Source: Burkholderia sp. D-99 (GTDB lineage Bacteria; Pseudomonadota; Gammaproteobacteria; Burkholderiales; Burkholderiaceae). Taken from it: DNA of 64,000 nucleotides. Where the stretch lies: positions 62,001-126,000 of the forward strand of contig NZ_JAAOXM010000007.1 in NCBI RefSeq assembly GCF_011605345.1. Direction: 5' to 3'. A model generated the notes under the pieces. That model saw nothing but the letters and a program-made list of their open reading frames with translations. It made no database searches and had not been told where the DNA came from. Both the position numbers and the translations under genes were made by a program. Below, one piece after another: positions 1 to 8,858 of this stretch (its first letter is position 1; each line of letters starts with the position of its first letter).

Positions 1-653
1 TTGACGAACGAAAACCCGCGATCGAGTTCACGGGAGATCGATGCGGCAACCTTGAACGTGCGCAGCCCGACGCGCACCGTATCGCCCGCCTTCAGGTGCA
101 GCGCATCGAGCAGCGCCGGATCGGCCCACACGGTGCCGGGCGCGGGAATCCCCGCAGCCTTCTGCACGGCGGTGGCGCCGGCCGGCACGATGTCCACCGC
201 GCCGCGCAGCGGATACCCGGACGACACGGCCTTCACGGCCGCGAGGCGCGAGGGCGCCGCGTCGGTCGCCGGCCCGCCCGTGGCGGACGCGATCATGCTC
301 GGGAAGATCGCGGTCGTCGCGGTACGCAGGCCGAGCGCGCGGGCCTGCCGGTCGAACGACGGATCGACGGGGCGATCGGCCCGCACGACGAAATCGGCGC
401 CGAGCATCTGGCGCGCGTCGCGCTCGAGCCCCTGGCGCAGCCGATCAGCGAGGAAGCCGACGCTCGTCAGCGCCGCGACCGCGAGCACCAATGCGAGGAC
501 GAGCAGCGTCAACTCGCCCGCGCGCCAGTCGCGCGCGGTCATGCGTGCGGCCTGGCGGATCAGGTCGCCCAGGCCGAAGCGGCCGGCATGCGCGGGTACC
601 TCATGGCCGGGTTGCCCGGCCGGCGGCTGCGCCGCGTGTTGCCGCCCCTTCAA
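1..653 (-). CDS. FtsX-like ABC transporter permease, N-terminal part (partial)
   Basis: The reading frame runs off the left edge, so only about 217 N-terminal residues are visible. After a hydrophilic leader there is one strong membrane segment (LTLLVLALVLAVAAL), followed by a soluble region with GADFVVRAD and a later LHLKAGDTVRVG stretch. This resembles the periplasmic MacB/YbbP-type domain of large FtsX-family permeases. A TTG at 653 overlaps the stop codon of the upstream DUF4126 gene. An in-frame ATG at 542, just before the membrane segment, is the alternative start. The family assignment is from domain layout only; the substrate is unknown. Confidence 0.7.
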   Translation of the reverse strand, partial: MKGRQHAAQPPAGQPGHEVPAHAGRFGLGDLIRQAARMTARDWRAGELTLLVLALVLAVAALTSVGFLADRLRQGLERDARQMLGADFVVRADRPVDPSFDRQARALGLRTATTAIFPSMIASATGGPATDAAPSRLAAVKAVSSGYPLRGAVDIVPAGATAVQKAAGIPAPGTVWADPALLDALHLKAGDTVRVGLRTFKVAASISRELDRGFSFV

Positions 654-1267
654 TCGCGCTTCCCCCCGATCGAGTTCAGCCGCGACACCATGTGGTTCGC
701 CATGCCGCGAAAGCCGCCCGAGACACCACGCCACAGGCGCGGGAGCGCCCACGCGGAAGCCGCGATGAACGCGGCGAGCAGCACGAGGAAGGCGAGCGGC
801 ACGAAGAACGCGAGCACGAGCCCGCCGACCACGAGGCCATCCTCGGTCGACGATGCGACCCAGTTCGAAATCGGTTCGGGAGACAGGTTGATCAGCGCAC
901 GCGTGCCGGCCTTCGCCACGTGCGCGGCACCGGCGAGCGAGCCGCCGGCGAGCCCCGCGACCGCGAGCACGGTCGGATCGGCATGGCCGAGTGCGCCGGC
1001 GGCGAGCACGGCGCCGGCCGGGATGCGAATGAAGGTGTGCACGGCATCCCACAGCGAGTCGAACGCGGGGATCTTGTCGGCAAGGAATTCGGTGACGGTG
1101 AGCACGGCCGCGGCGCCGATGACCCACGGCGACATCAGGACGGCCAACGTGTCGGGCAGGTGGAGCCAGCCGAACCGCGCCAGCAGGCCGGCGATCAGCA
1201 CGGTCAGGTACAGGCGCAGGCCGCTCGCCCACGCGAGCCCCGCGCCGAGCGAAATGGCTTCGATCAT
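650..1267 (-). CDS. DUF4126 domain-containing membrane protein
   Basis: A 205-residue, strongly hydrophobic protein beginning MIEAISLGAGLAWASGLR, which is typical of DUF4126 proteins. It has several membrane segments and a conserved SLWDAVHTFIRIPAGA region. The ATG at 1267 was chosen because AAGGAGAG lies just upstream. The open frame continues further 5' without a comparable ribosome site. Its stop overlaps the possible TTG start of the permease gene that follows, which suggests translational coupling. No biochemical function is known for the family. Confidence 0.8.
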   Translation of the reverse strand: MIEAISLGAGLAWASGLRLYLTVLIAGLLARFGWLHLPDTLAVLMSPWVIGAAAVLTVTEFLADKIPAFDSLWDAVHTFIRIPAGAVLAAGALGHADPTVLAVAGLAGGSLAGAAHVAKAGTRALINLSPEPISNWVASSTEDGLVVGGLVLAFFVPLAFLVLLAAFIAASAWALPRLWRGVSGGFRGMANHMVSRLNSIGGKRD

Positions 1268-1493
1268 CGCCCTCTCCTTGCACTTTCCGTGCGATTTGCC
1301 GATTGATCGGATCGGGTCGGACAGACCGGCCGCGCGGCGCGTGGCGACCGGCACCGTGTGCCGCGAGAAGCACGACGGTATTCAGGCCCGAATGCGTTCC
1401 ATTATAGACAGGCTATCCGGGTGACCGGCGCAATTCCGCAGCGCGACATCCCGGGCGCACGTGCGCCCGGGTGCCGACGCCCGGATGCCGACG

Positions 1494-1814
1494 TCAGGCA
1501 GCCGACGACAGCTTGAGGCCGATCAGCCCCGCGACGATCAGCGCGGCGCTCGCGACGCGCGCGACGGTCAGCGCCTCGCCCATCATCACGATGCCGAACA
1601 CGAACGCGCCGACCGCGCCGATGCCCGTCCACACCGCGTACGCGGTGCCGAGCGGCAACTGGCGCATCGCGACCGCGAGCAGCCCGAAGCTGGCCAGCGC
1701 CGTCACGATCGTAAACACCGACGGACCGAGCTTCGTGAAGCCGTCCGACGATTTCAGGCCGGCCGCCCAGGCCACTTCCAGCAAACCAGCAATCAACAAC
1801 CATACCCACGCCAT
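1494..1814 (-). CDS. gdx: Guanidinium exporter Gdx/SugE (SMR family)
   Basis: A 106-residue, four-helix small multidrug resistance protein. The N-terminus MAWVWLLIAGLLEVAWA carries the membrane-embedded Glu (residue 13) that couples proton antiport. The GTAYAVWTGIGAVGA motif separates SugE/Gdx exporters from EmrE-type multidrug pumps. Proteins of this subtype work as inner-membrane dimers exporting guanidinium. A guanidine-II riboswitch sits directly upstream (1837-1880), which strongly supports guanidinium as the substrate. The start was set at the ATG at 1814, which has GGAG upstream. Confidence 0.93.
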   Translation of the reverse strand: MAWVWLLIAGLLEVAWAAGLKSSDGFTKLGPSVFTIVTALASFGLLAVAMRQLPLGTAYAVWTGIGAVGAFVFGIVMMGEALTVARVASAALIVAGLIGLKLSSAA

Positions 1815-1836
1815 CTCGACGTACTCCGTATCGGAT

Positions 1837-1880
1837 GGGGCCGTCCCCGTTGAAGCGAATGGCCCGGGGTCGTCCCCGGG
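1837..1880 (-). promoter_or_regulatory. Guanidine-II (mini-ykkC) riboswitch upstream of gdx
   Basis: Two tandem GC hairpins in the leader of gdx each close an ACGR tetraloop: CCCGGGG-ACGA-CCCCGGG (1863-1880) and GGGG-ACGG-CCCC (1837-1848). Paired ACGR hairpins just before a ribosome-binding site are the defining features of the guanidine-II class. The second hairpin ends about 22 nt before the gdx start, in the right place to control ribosome access. Confidence 0.9.
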
Positions 1881-1888
1881 CGGCGCCG

Positions 1889-1894
1889 AGTATA
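1889..1894 (-). promoter_or_regulatory. Probable -10 element of the gdx promoter
   Basis: TATACT on the minus strand lies about 9 nt before the first riboswitch hairpin, placing transcription initiation right before the aptamer. No clear -35 hexamer was identified. Confidence 0.45.
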
Positions 1895-1977
1895 ACAAGA
1901 TGCTTACGGACGCGCCGGCTGCGGGGCAGGCCGGCGGCCGCTCGGGGGGCGCGATCGGCCGGGCCCGGTCAGTTCGG

Positions 1978-2262
1978 TCAGTTAGATACGCGCTTCGGCG
2001 TGGCACCGCCGACGCAGCGGTCGTCGCGGTACAGCGCCCATTCCTCGCACACGCGGCCGTCCTTGAACACGCACATTCCGACCTGCCCGCTCGACAGGTT
2101 GCGGATCGTGTGGCGGCCGCCGAGCTTGGCGCAATTGACCGACGCGGGATTGGCCATCGCCTGCTGGGGCGACGACGGTTGCTGCCCGGGCGGCAGCGGT
2201 TGGGCGAACGCGCCAGACGCAGCAAGCGCCAGCGCACAGATGACGACCAGACGGACGGACAT
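1978..2262 (-). CDS. DUF333 domain-containing small secreted protein
   Basis: A 94-residue protein with a signal peptide (MSVRLVVICALALAASGAFA) and a Pro/Gln-rich linker. The C-terminal DUF333 domain starts at ANPASVNCAKLGG and contains four Cys (VNC, MCV, VCEEW, DRC), suggesting disulfides in the periplasm. The ATG at 2262 has GAGGAG-like purines upstream; a longer in-frame extension has no signal-peptide logic. DUF333 proteins are often annotated as putative hemolysins without good evidence, so no function is assigned. Confidence 0.8.
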   Translation of the reverse strand: MSVRLVVICALALAASGAFAQPLPPGQQPSSPQQAMANPASVNCAKLGGRHTIRNLSSGQVGMCVFKDGRVCEEWALYRDDRCVGGATPKRVSN

Positions 2263-2420
2263 TGCACGCTCCTCGTTTTCGTTCGCGGAACGGTCAGGAT
2301 AACGGGGAATGAGCGCCGGGTGTGCACCGCGCGCGCAGGCCGCGAGACTGTCGCGCCGACGCAACCCTGCCGGCGCGCAACGTCACGCGCACGTGCGCCG
2401 CGGCAGCCCGGCCGGCTCCG

Positions 2421-3119
2421 TCATGCGGCGCCGACGAGCCGGTATCCGACGCCCGTCTCGGTGACGATGTACTCGGGCTGCGCCGGGTCGCGCTCGAGCT
2501 TCTGGCGCAGGTGCGCCATGTAGATGCGCAGGTAGTGGTGGCTCTCGACATGCGACGGCCCCCACACGTCGCGCAGCAGCTGCCGGTGCGTGAGCACGCG
2601 CCCCGCGTGCCGCACGAGCGTGGCGAGCAGCCGGTATTCGAGCGGCGTCAGGTGCACGATCTCGTTGTCGCGCCACACCTGGCGCAGCGCGAGATCCACG
2701 ATCACGGTGCCGAAGCTCACCTTCGGCGACTCGTTCGCGCCGCCCTGGTTGCGCCGACGCAGTTGAGCGCGAATCCGTGCGCGCAGCTCGGACACGCCGA
2801 ACGGCTTGGTGAGGTAATCGTCGGCGCCCGCGTCGAGCGCCGCGACCTTCTCTTCTTCCTGGGTTCGCGCAGACAGTACGATCACCGGCACCTCGGACCA
2901 GCCGCGCAGTTCGCGGATCACGTCGAGGCCGTCGGTATCGGGCAGGCCGAGGTCGACGATCACGAGATCGGGCTTGCGCGTCGCCGCGTCGATCAGCCCC
3001 TGTTTGCCCGTCTCGGCCTCGAACACGGCGATGTCCTCCTCCTCGAGCGCGGCGCGCACGAAACGGCGGATCTGCTTTTCGTCCTCGATCAGGACAACGG
3101 TCAGGCTGGGTTCACTCAT
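2421..3119 (-). CDS. kdpE: KdpE, response regulator for potassium-transport operon
   Basis: A 232-residue OmpR-type regulator. The receiver domain has the acidic pair IEDE (11-14) and phospho-acceptor Asp56 (VIVDLGLPD), with a conserved Lys in the DDYLTKPF motif. A winged-helix DNA-binding domain follows, with LTPLEYRLLATLVRHAG and the C-terminal YIVTETGVGYRL hairpin. KdpE is phosphorylated by KdpD and activates kdp transcription under potassium limitation or osmotic stress. Its start overlaps the last codons of kdpD, so the pair is translationally coupled. Confidence 0.95.
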   Translation of the reverse strand: MSEPSLTVVLIEDEKQIRRFVRAALEEEDIAVFEAETGKQGLIDAATRKPDLVIVDLGLPDTDGLDVIRELRGWSEVPVIVLSARTQEEEKVAALDAGADDYLTKPFGVSELRARIRAQLRRRNQGGANESPKVSFGTVIVDLALRQVWRDNEIVHLTPLEYRLLATLVRHAGRVLTHRQLLRDVWGPSHVESHHYLRIYMAHLRQKLERDPAQPEYIVTETGVGYRLVGAA

Positions 3120-5955
3120 GGTCTGGCAATGACTCGGATGGGGACGATGCGCCCGGCACATCGGGTTCGTCGTCGGGCACGGCAGGCGCGGCTGGCGGCG
3201 TCTCGACCGGCAGCGTGAACCAGAAGCGCGCGCCCGTCACATGGCCGTCGGGTGCGGTGCGGTTGAGCGCGCCGATTTTACCGCCGTGCGCCTCGACGAT
3301 CGCGCGGCAAATCGCAAGGCCGAGCCCGATGCCCGGCGTCGCCGATTCCTTCTCGCCGCGCGTGAACTTGTCGAAGATGCGCGTTTCCATGCCGGCCGGC
3401 AGGCCCGCGCCGTAATCGTCGACATGCACGCGCACGAACGGCAGCCCGTCTTCGGTCACGCGCTCGGCGCCGATGTCGAGCGGCGCATCGGGCGGTGTGT
3501 ACTTCGCCGCGTTTTCAAACAGGTTGGTGAACAGGCGTTCCATCAGCACCGCGTCCATCTGCAGCAGCGGCAGGTCGGCCGGCAGCACGACGCGCGCGGG
3601 ATGGCGCGCGAGCACGCGCTTGCATGCGGCGAGTGCGGCGCCGACGGTTTCCTCGAGCAGCGACCACTGGCGCTTGAGCTGCAGGCTGCCGGCCTGCAGC
3701 CGCGCCATGTCGAGCAGGTTCGTGACGATGCCCGTCATCCGCAGTGCCTCGTCGTGGATCGCGTCGACGAGTTCGCCCTCGCGCTGCGCAAAGCGTTCGG
3801 CCGCCGCGGTGTCGCCGCCCTGCGCGGCCGCGCGCCCGTTCGCGAGCATCGACGAGAAGCCGACGATCGTCGTGAGCGGCGTGCGCAGGTCGTGCGAGAT
3901 CGCCGACAGCAGCGAGTTGCGCAGCCGCTCGGATTCCATGTTGACGAGCGCGTCGCGCGCGATTTCGACGTAGTGCACGCGTTCGAGCGCGAGCGCGATC
4001 TGCGCGGCGAATGCGTCGAGCATCCGCTGCTGCTCGGGCACCTCGAGCTCGCGCGGCTCGCGTGACGCGACCGCGAGCACGCCGCGCGTGCGCATCGGCG
4101 CCTTCAGCGGCAGGTACAGCGCGACCGTCGCGGGCAAGGTATCCGTGCCGCGGCCGGCTGGCTTCTGCTGGTCGTACACCCACTGGCCGACGTCGCTGTC
4201 GAGATCGGCGCCCGTCAGCGTGACGGCCGCGTCGGGCTCCTCGATCTTCTGGCGCACCTTGTCCGCGCTGTCGGGCAGCAGGAACGCGACGCGCGCGCGG
4301 AACACCTCGCCCACGTGGCGGCTGCCGATCTCGACGATCTGCTCGGTCGTCAGCGCCGCGCCCAGCTCGCGCGCCATCGCGTAGATCGCACCGGTGCGGC
4401 GCTCGCGGCGCTGCGCGACGCTCGCCTGGCGCGTCAGCGTCGACGTCAGGTGGCTGATCACGAGCGACGTCAGCAGCATCCCGAAGAAGGTCAGCAGGTA
4501 TTGCGTGTCGCTGACCGAGAACGACATGCGCGGCGGCACGAAGAAGTAATCGAACGCCGCCACCGACAGGAACGACTGCAGCACGCCCGGGCCGCGCCCG
4601 AGCCGCACGGCCGAGAACACGACGCCGAGCAGGTACAGCATCACGAGGTTCGTGAGGTCGAGCCGCTCGGACACGAGGCTCGCGACGACCGTGATCGCCG
4701 CGCAGATCGCGGCCGCGTATGCGTAGTGCCGCGGCGGCGAACGATGCGTGCCGAACTGCGCGAACGCGTCGCGCCAGTCGCGCGCACGCGCGTCGAGCGG
4801 CGCGGCGCGCGCCTCGTCGCTCGCCGACGCGCGGATCAGCATCAGGTCGACGTCGCCCGCGCGCTCGGCGAGCTTCTCGCCGAACGGCCGCGCGAAGCGG
4901 CGCATGAGCCCGACCTTCGGCGAGCCGCCCGCGACGATCTTCGACACGTTGCGCACCTTCGCATAGCCGATCAGCGCGGCGACTGCGTCGGTGCCCGCCA
5001 GCGTGGCCGTCTCGGCGCCCAGCTCGGCCGCGAGCTTCAGCGCGTCGAGCGTGCGCTGCCGCTGCGCGTCGGGCAGCCGCTGCAGGCGTGGCGTCTCGAC
5101 ATACACGGCGATCCAGTCGGCCTTCAGGCTCGCGGCGAGCCGTGCGGCCGCGCGCACGAGCGTCGGCGCCTCGGCGCCGGGCCCGACGCACACGAGCAGC
5201 CGCTCGCGCGCCTGCCAGATGCGCTGGATCGAGCGGTCGGCGCGGTATTCGCGCATCTGCGCGTCGACGCGATCGGCCGTGCGTCGCAGCGCGAGTTCGC
5301 GCAGCGCGATCAGGTTGCCCTTGCGGAAGAAGTTGCGCACCGCGCGCTCGGCCTGCTGCGCGAGATAGACCTTGCCGTCGCGCATCCGCTCGAGCAGTTC
5401 CTCGGCCGGCAGGTCGACGAGCGTGACTTCGTCGGCCGCGTCGAACACGCGGTCGGGCACGGTCTCCCACACGCGGATGCCGGTGATCGCGCCGACCACG
5501 TCGTTCAGGCTTTCGAGGTGCTGGACGTTGACGGTCGTATACACGTCGATGCCCGCGTCGAGCAGCTCGTACACATCCTGCCAGCGCTTCAGGTGCCGCG
5601 CGCCCTGCACGTTCGAATGCGCGAGTTCGTCAACGAGGATCAGTTGCGGCTGGCGCGCGAGCGCGCCGTCGAGATCGAATTCGGCGAGCGTGCGGCCGCG
5701 ATAGTCGATGCGCGCGAGCGGCAGCACGTCGAGGCCGCCGAGCAGTGCGGCGGTTTCGCTGCGACCGTGGGTCTCGACGATGCCGACGACGACGTCGACG
5801 CCTTCCTGCAGGCGCTGGCGCGCGGCCTGCAGCATCGCGTAGGTCTTGCCGACACCGGCCGATGCGCCGAAGAAGATCTTGAGCTGGCCGCGGCGCTGCT
5901 TTTCTTCGTCTCGCTGCAGCTTGTCGAGGAGTTGGTCTGGATCTGGACGGTTCAT
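3112..5955 (-). CDS. kdpD: KdpD, potassium-sensing histidine kinase
   Basis: A 947-residue inner-membrane sensor kinase of normal family length. It begins with the KdpD domain carrying a Walker A motif (GASAGVGKTYA, residues 30-40) and the ILVDELAHSN Walker B-like motif. A universal-stress-type domain, a cluster of four membrane segments near the middle and a GAF-like region follow. The kinase core has SAISHDLRTPLTTI (phospho-acceptor His) and an ATPase domain with GIGLGLAICRAIVEAHGG. It senses potassium or turgor and phosphorylates KdpE. A hairpin with a short T-rich tail lies between kdpC and kdpD, so kdpDE may be partly separated from kdpFABC. Confidence 0.96.
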   Translation of the reverse strand: MNRPDPDQLLDKLQRDEEKQRRGQLKIFFGASAGVGKTYAMLQAARQRLQEGVDVVVGIVETHGRSETAALLGGLDVLPLARIDYRGRTLAEFDLDGALARQPQLILVDELAHSNVQGARHLKRWQDVYELLDAGIDVYTTVNVQHLESLNDVVGAITGIRVWETVPDRVFDAADEVTLVDLPAEELLERMRDGKVYLAQQAERAVRNFFRKGNLIALRELALRRTADRVDAQMREYRADRSIQRIWQARERLLVCVGPGAEAPTLVRAAARLAASLKADWIAVYVETPRLQRLPDAQRQRTLDALKLAAELGAETATLAGTDAVAALIGYAKVRNVSKIVAGGSPKVGLMRRFARPFGEKLAERAGDVDLMLIRASASDEARAAPLDARARDWRDAFAQFGTHRSPPRHYAYAAAICAAITVVASLVSERLDLTNLVMLYLLGVVFSAVRLGRGPGVLQSFLSVAAFDYFFVPPRMSFSVSDTQYLLTFFGMLLTSLVISHLTSTLTRQASVAQRRERRTGAIYAMARELGAALTTEQIVEIGSRHVGEVFRARVAFLLPDSADKVRQKIEEPDAAVTLTGADLDSDVGQWVYDQQKPAGRGTDTLPATVALYLPLKAPMRTRGVLAVASREPRELEVPEQQRMLDAFAAQIALALERVHYVEIARDALVNMESERLRNSLLSAISHDLRTPLTTIVGFSSMLANGRAAAQGGDTAAAERFAQREGELVDAIHDEALRMTGIVTNLLDMARLQAGSLQLKRQWSLLEETVGAALAACKRVLARHPARVVLPADLPLLQMDAVLMERLFTNLFENAAKYTPPDAPLDIGAERVTEDGLPFVRVHVDDYGAGLPAGMETRIFDKFTRGEKESATPGIGLGLAICRAIVEAHGGKIGALNRTAPDGHVTGARFWFTLPVETPPAAPAVPDDEPDVPGASSPSESLPDHE

Positions 5956-6028
5956 GCGTCAGGAAGGCGGAGCGCCCGGATGCGCGCGAGTACGAGCATT
6001 GTTGTTCCAAATCGCCGCAAAAGGCAAA

Positions 6029-6046
6029 GACGGCGCGTGCGCCGTC
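6029..6046 (-). terminator. Hairpin between kdpC and kdpD, possible attenuating terminator
   Basis: GACGGCGC-AC-GCGCCGTC forms a perfect GC hairpin on the transcribed strand and is followed by a T-rich tail (TTTGCCTTTTG). A second GC hairpin lies at about 6059-6085. The tail is interrupted, so termination is probably incomplete and may lower kdpDE expression relative to kdpFABC. Confidence 0.45.
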
Positions 6047-6112
6047 GGGAAAATGGCGCGTCCGGCGCGAATCTGGCCGCGCCGGACGCCGGTTGCCGCG
6101 CCGTGCGCCCGG

Positions 6113-6694
6113 TCAGTGCGCGGCCTGCGCCGCGTCGAGCGCGAGGTTCAGCTTCAGCACGTTCACGCGCGCCTCGCCGAGCACGCCGAACTGGCGGCCG
6201 GCCGTGTTCGCGGCGACGAGCTGCGCGACCGCGTCGGGCGCCAGGTTGCGCGCCTTCGCGACGCGCTCGACCTGGTACGCGGCGGCAGCCGGCGTGATCT
6301 CCGGATCGAGGCCGCTCGCCGATGCCGTCACGAGGTCGACCGGCACGGGCTTCGACATGTCGGTGCCTGCGTCGCGCAGCGCGGCGATGCGCCCCTTCAC
6401 CTGGTCGGCGAGCGACGGGTTCAGCGGGCCGAGGTTCGAGCCGCCTGAGCCGGTCGCGTTGTACGGCATCGGCGCGGTGGCCGACAGCCGGCCCCAGAAG
6501 TATTTCGGCGCGTCGAACTGCTGGCCGATCAGCACGGAGCCGACCACCTTGCCGTCCTTCTCGATCAGGCTGCCGTTCGCCTGCGACGGGAACACGGCCT
6601 GGCCGAACACGGTCATCACGGCCGGGTAAGCAAGACCCGTCACGGCGGTCAGGACGACAAACAGCACGACGAGCGGGCGAATCAACGTTTTCAT
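6113..6694 (-). CDS. kdpC: KdpC, potassium-transporting ATPase subunit C
   Basis: A 193-residue subunit with one N-terminal membrane helix (LVVLFVVLTAVTGLAYPAVMT) and a periplasmic domain with family motifs including QANGSLIE, FWGRLSATAP and DLVTASASGLDPEITP. KdpC associates with KdpA in the KdpFABC complex and is needed for high-affinity ATP-driven potassium uptake. It follows kdpB after 25 nt and precedes kdpD by about 157 nt. Confidence 0.96.
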   Translation of the reverse strand: MKTLIRPLVVLFVVLTAVTGLAYPAVMTVFGQAVFPSQANGSLIEKDGKVVGSVLIGQQFDAPKYFWGRLSATAPMPYNATGSGGSNLGPLNPSLADQVKGRIAALRDAGTDMSKPVPVDLVTASASGLDPEITPAAAAYQVERVAKARNLAPDAVAQLVAANTAGRQFGVLGEARVNVLKLNLALDAAQAAH

Positions 6695-6719
6695 GATGTT
6701 TCCTTCAATGGCGGCCGGT

Positions 6720-8804
6720 TCAGGCCCAGCCGAGTGCAGCGAGCGTCATGTCGATCAGCTTGATGAACGGGAACGGCAGCAGCACGCCGCCGAGGCCGTA
6801 CACCAGCAGGTTGCGGCGCAGGAGCGACGCGGCGCCGAGCGGCCGGTACGTGACGCCCTTCAGCGCGAGCGGGATCAGCGCGACGATGATCAGTGCGTTG
6901 AAGATCACCGCCGACAGGATCGCGGAAGCCGGCGACGTCAGGTGCATGATGTCGAGCACGCGCAGCTGAGGATAGGTGGTCACGAACGCGGCCGGGATGA
7001 TCGCGAAGTACTTCGCGATGTCGTTCGCGATCGAGAAGGTCGTCAGCGAACCGCGCGTCATCAGCATCTGCTTGCCGATCTCGACGATCTCGATCAGCTT
7101 CGTCGGGTTCGAGTCGAGGTCGACCATGTTGCCCGCTTCCTTCGCGGCCTGCGTGCCCGTGTTCATCGCCACCGCGACGTCGGCCTGCGCGAGCGCCGGC
7201 GCGTCGTTCGTGCCGTCGCCCGTCATCGCGACGAGCCGGCCGGCCGCCTGGTGCTCGCGGATCGTCGCGAGTTTGGTTTCCGGCGTCGCTTCCGCGAGGA
7301 AATCGTCGACACCCGCTTCCGCCGCGATCGCCGCGGCCGTCAGCCGGTTGTCGCCCGTCACCATCACGGTCTTGATGCCCATCTTGCGCAGCTCCGCGAA
7401 GCGCTCCTTGATGCCGCCCTTCACGATGTCCTTCAGCTCGATCACGCCGAGCACGCGCGCCGCCCCTTCATGCAGGTCGGCCACGACGAGCGGCGTGCTG
7501 CCGCGGCGCGCGACCTCGTCGACCGCGCGGCGCACTTCTTCCGGGAAGCGGCTGCCGTGCGCCTCGACGTAGTTGCGGATCGCATCGGCAGCGCCCTTGC
7601 GGATCTCGCGACCCGGAAGGTCGACGCCGCTCATCCGCGTCTGCGCGGAGAAGCCGATGAACGTCGCGTGCAGCTGCGCCATGTCGCGCTGGCGAATGTT
7701 GAAACGTTCCTTGGCCAGTACCACGATGCTGCGGCCTTCCGGCGTTTCGTCGGCGAGCGACGACAGCTGCGCGGCATCGGCCAGCGCTTCCTCGGTCACG
7801 CCCGGCGCCGGCACGAACGTCGATGCCTGGCGGTTGCCGAGCGTGATCGTGCCGGTCTTGTCGAGCAGCAGCACGTCGACGTCGCCGGCCGCTTCCACCG
7901 CGCGACCTGACGTCGCGATCACGTTCGCCTGCATCATCCGGCTCATCCCCGCCACGCCGATCGCGGACAGCAAACCGCCGATCGTCGTCGGGATCAGGCA
8001 CACGAGCAGCGCAACGAGTGCGGTGATCGTCACGACGTGGCCGGCCTTCATCGCTTCGACCGAGAACATCGAGAACGGCAGCAGCGTCGCGGTCGCGAGC
8101 AGCATCACGATGGTCAACGCGACGAGCAGGATCGTCAGCGCGATCTCGTTCGGCGTCTTCTTGCGCTTGGCGCCCTCGACCATCGCGATCATCCGGTCGA
8201 GAAACGCCTCGCCGGGGTTCGCGGTGACCTTGACGACGATCCAGTCGGACAGCACGCGCGTGCCGCCCGTCACCGACGAGAAGTCGCCGCCCGATTCGCG
8301 GATCACCGGCGCGGATTCGCCGGTGATCGCCGATTCGTCGACGGATGCGACGCCGTCGACGACCTCGCCGTCGGCCGGGATCACGTCGCCCGCTTCGACG
8401 AGCACGACGTCGCCCTTGCGAAGTTCGGTTGCGGTTGTGATGCGGATCGGCGACTTCGGATGCGGCTCGTTGAGCTTCTTCGCCATCACGTCTTTCTTCG
8501 CGCTGCGCAGCGATGCAGCCTGCGCCTTCGAGCGCCCTTCGGCGAGCGCTTCGGCGAAGTTCGCGAACAGTACCGTGAACCACAGCCACAGCGCGATCGC
8601 GAGGATGAAGCCCGACGGCGCTTCGGCCTGGCCGGCGAGCGCCGCGATCCACAGAATCGTGGTCAGGATGCTGCCGACGTACACGCAGAACATCACCGGG
8701 TTGCGGAACTGCGTGCGCGGCGTGAGTTTCTTGAACGAGTCCACGATCGCCGGGCGCAGCAGCGCCGGATCGAACATGGACCGTGTTGCGGAATGTTGAG
8801 TCAT
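6720..8804 (-). CDS. kdpB: KdpB, catalytic P-type ATPase subunit
   Basis: A 694-residue P-type ATPase. It has the TGES actuator motif (161-164), the DKTGT phosphorylation site at Asp315, the MVTGDN and TGDGTNDAPAL P-domain motifs, and membrane helices at both ends and around 220-270. KdpB hydrolyses ATP to drive potassium transport through KdpA. Three imperfect 9-bp repeats fill the spacer before its start. Lengths and motifs are canonical, with no sign of truncation. Confidence 0.97.
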   Translation of the reverse strand: MTQHSATRSMFDPALLRPAIVDSFKKLTPRTQFRNPVMFCVYVGSILTTILWIAALAGQAEAPSGFILAIALWLWFTVLFANFAEALAEGRSKAQAASLRSAKKDVMAKKLNEPHPKSPIRITTATELRKGDVVLVEAGDVIPADGEVVDGVASVDESAITGESAPVIRESGGDFSSVTGGTRVLSDWIVVKVTANPGEAFLDRMIAMVEGAKRKKTPNEIALTILLVALTIVMLLATATLLPFSMFSVEAMKAGHVVTITALVALLVCLIPTTIGGLLSAIGVAGMSRMMQANVIATSGRAVEAAGDVDVLLLDKTGTITLGNRQASTFVPAPGVTEEALADAAQLSSLADETPEGRSIVVLAKERFNIRQRDMAQLHATFIGFSAQTRMSGVDLPGREIRKGAADAIRNYVEAHGSRFPEEVRRAVDEVARRGSTPLVVADLHEGAARVLGVIELKDIVKGGIKERFAELRKMGIKTVMVTGDNRLTAAAIAAEAGVDDFLAEATPETKLATIREHQAAGRLVAMTGDGTNDAPALAQADVAVAMNTGTQAAKEAGNMVDLDSNPTKLIEIVEIGKQMLMTRGSLTTFSIANDIAKYFAIIPAAFVTTYPQLRVLDIMHLTSPASAILSAVIFNALIIVALIPLALKGVTYRPLGAASLLRRNLLVYGLGGVLLPFPFIKLIDMTLAALGWA

Positions 8805-8810
8805 TGCGAT

Positions 8811-8837
8811 CTCTTCAATCTCTTCAGTCTTTTCAAT
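8811..8837. repeat. Three tandem imperfect 9-bp repeats upstream of kdpB
   Basis: CTCTTCAAT, CTCTTCAGT and CTTTTCAAT are contiguous in the 54-bp kdpA-kdpB spacer. On the transcribed strand they read as GAAGAG-type purine runs, so they overlap the probable ribosome-binding region of kdpB. Confidence 0.6.
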
Positions 8838-8858
8838 GTGTCGCCATGCGGGCGCGCA

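Noticed and set aside
1..1424. Long plus-strand open frames over the first 1.4 kb
   Set aside because: They are Arg/Ala/Pro-rich shadows opposite the minus-strand permease and DUF4126 genes, which have proper membrane segments and ribosome sites.
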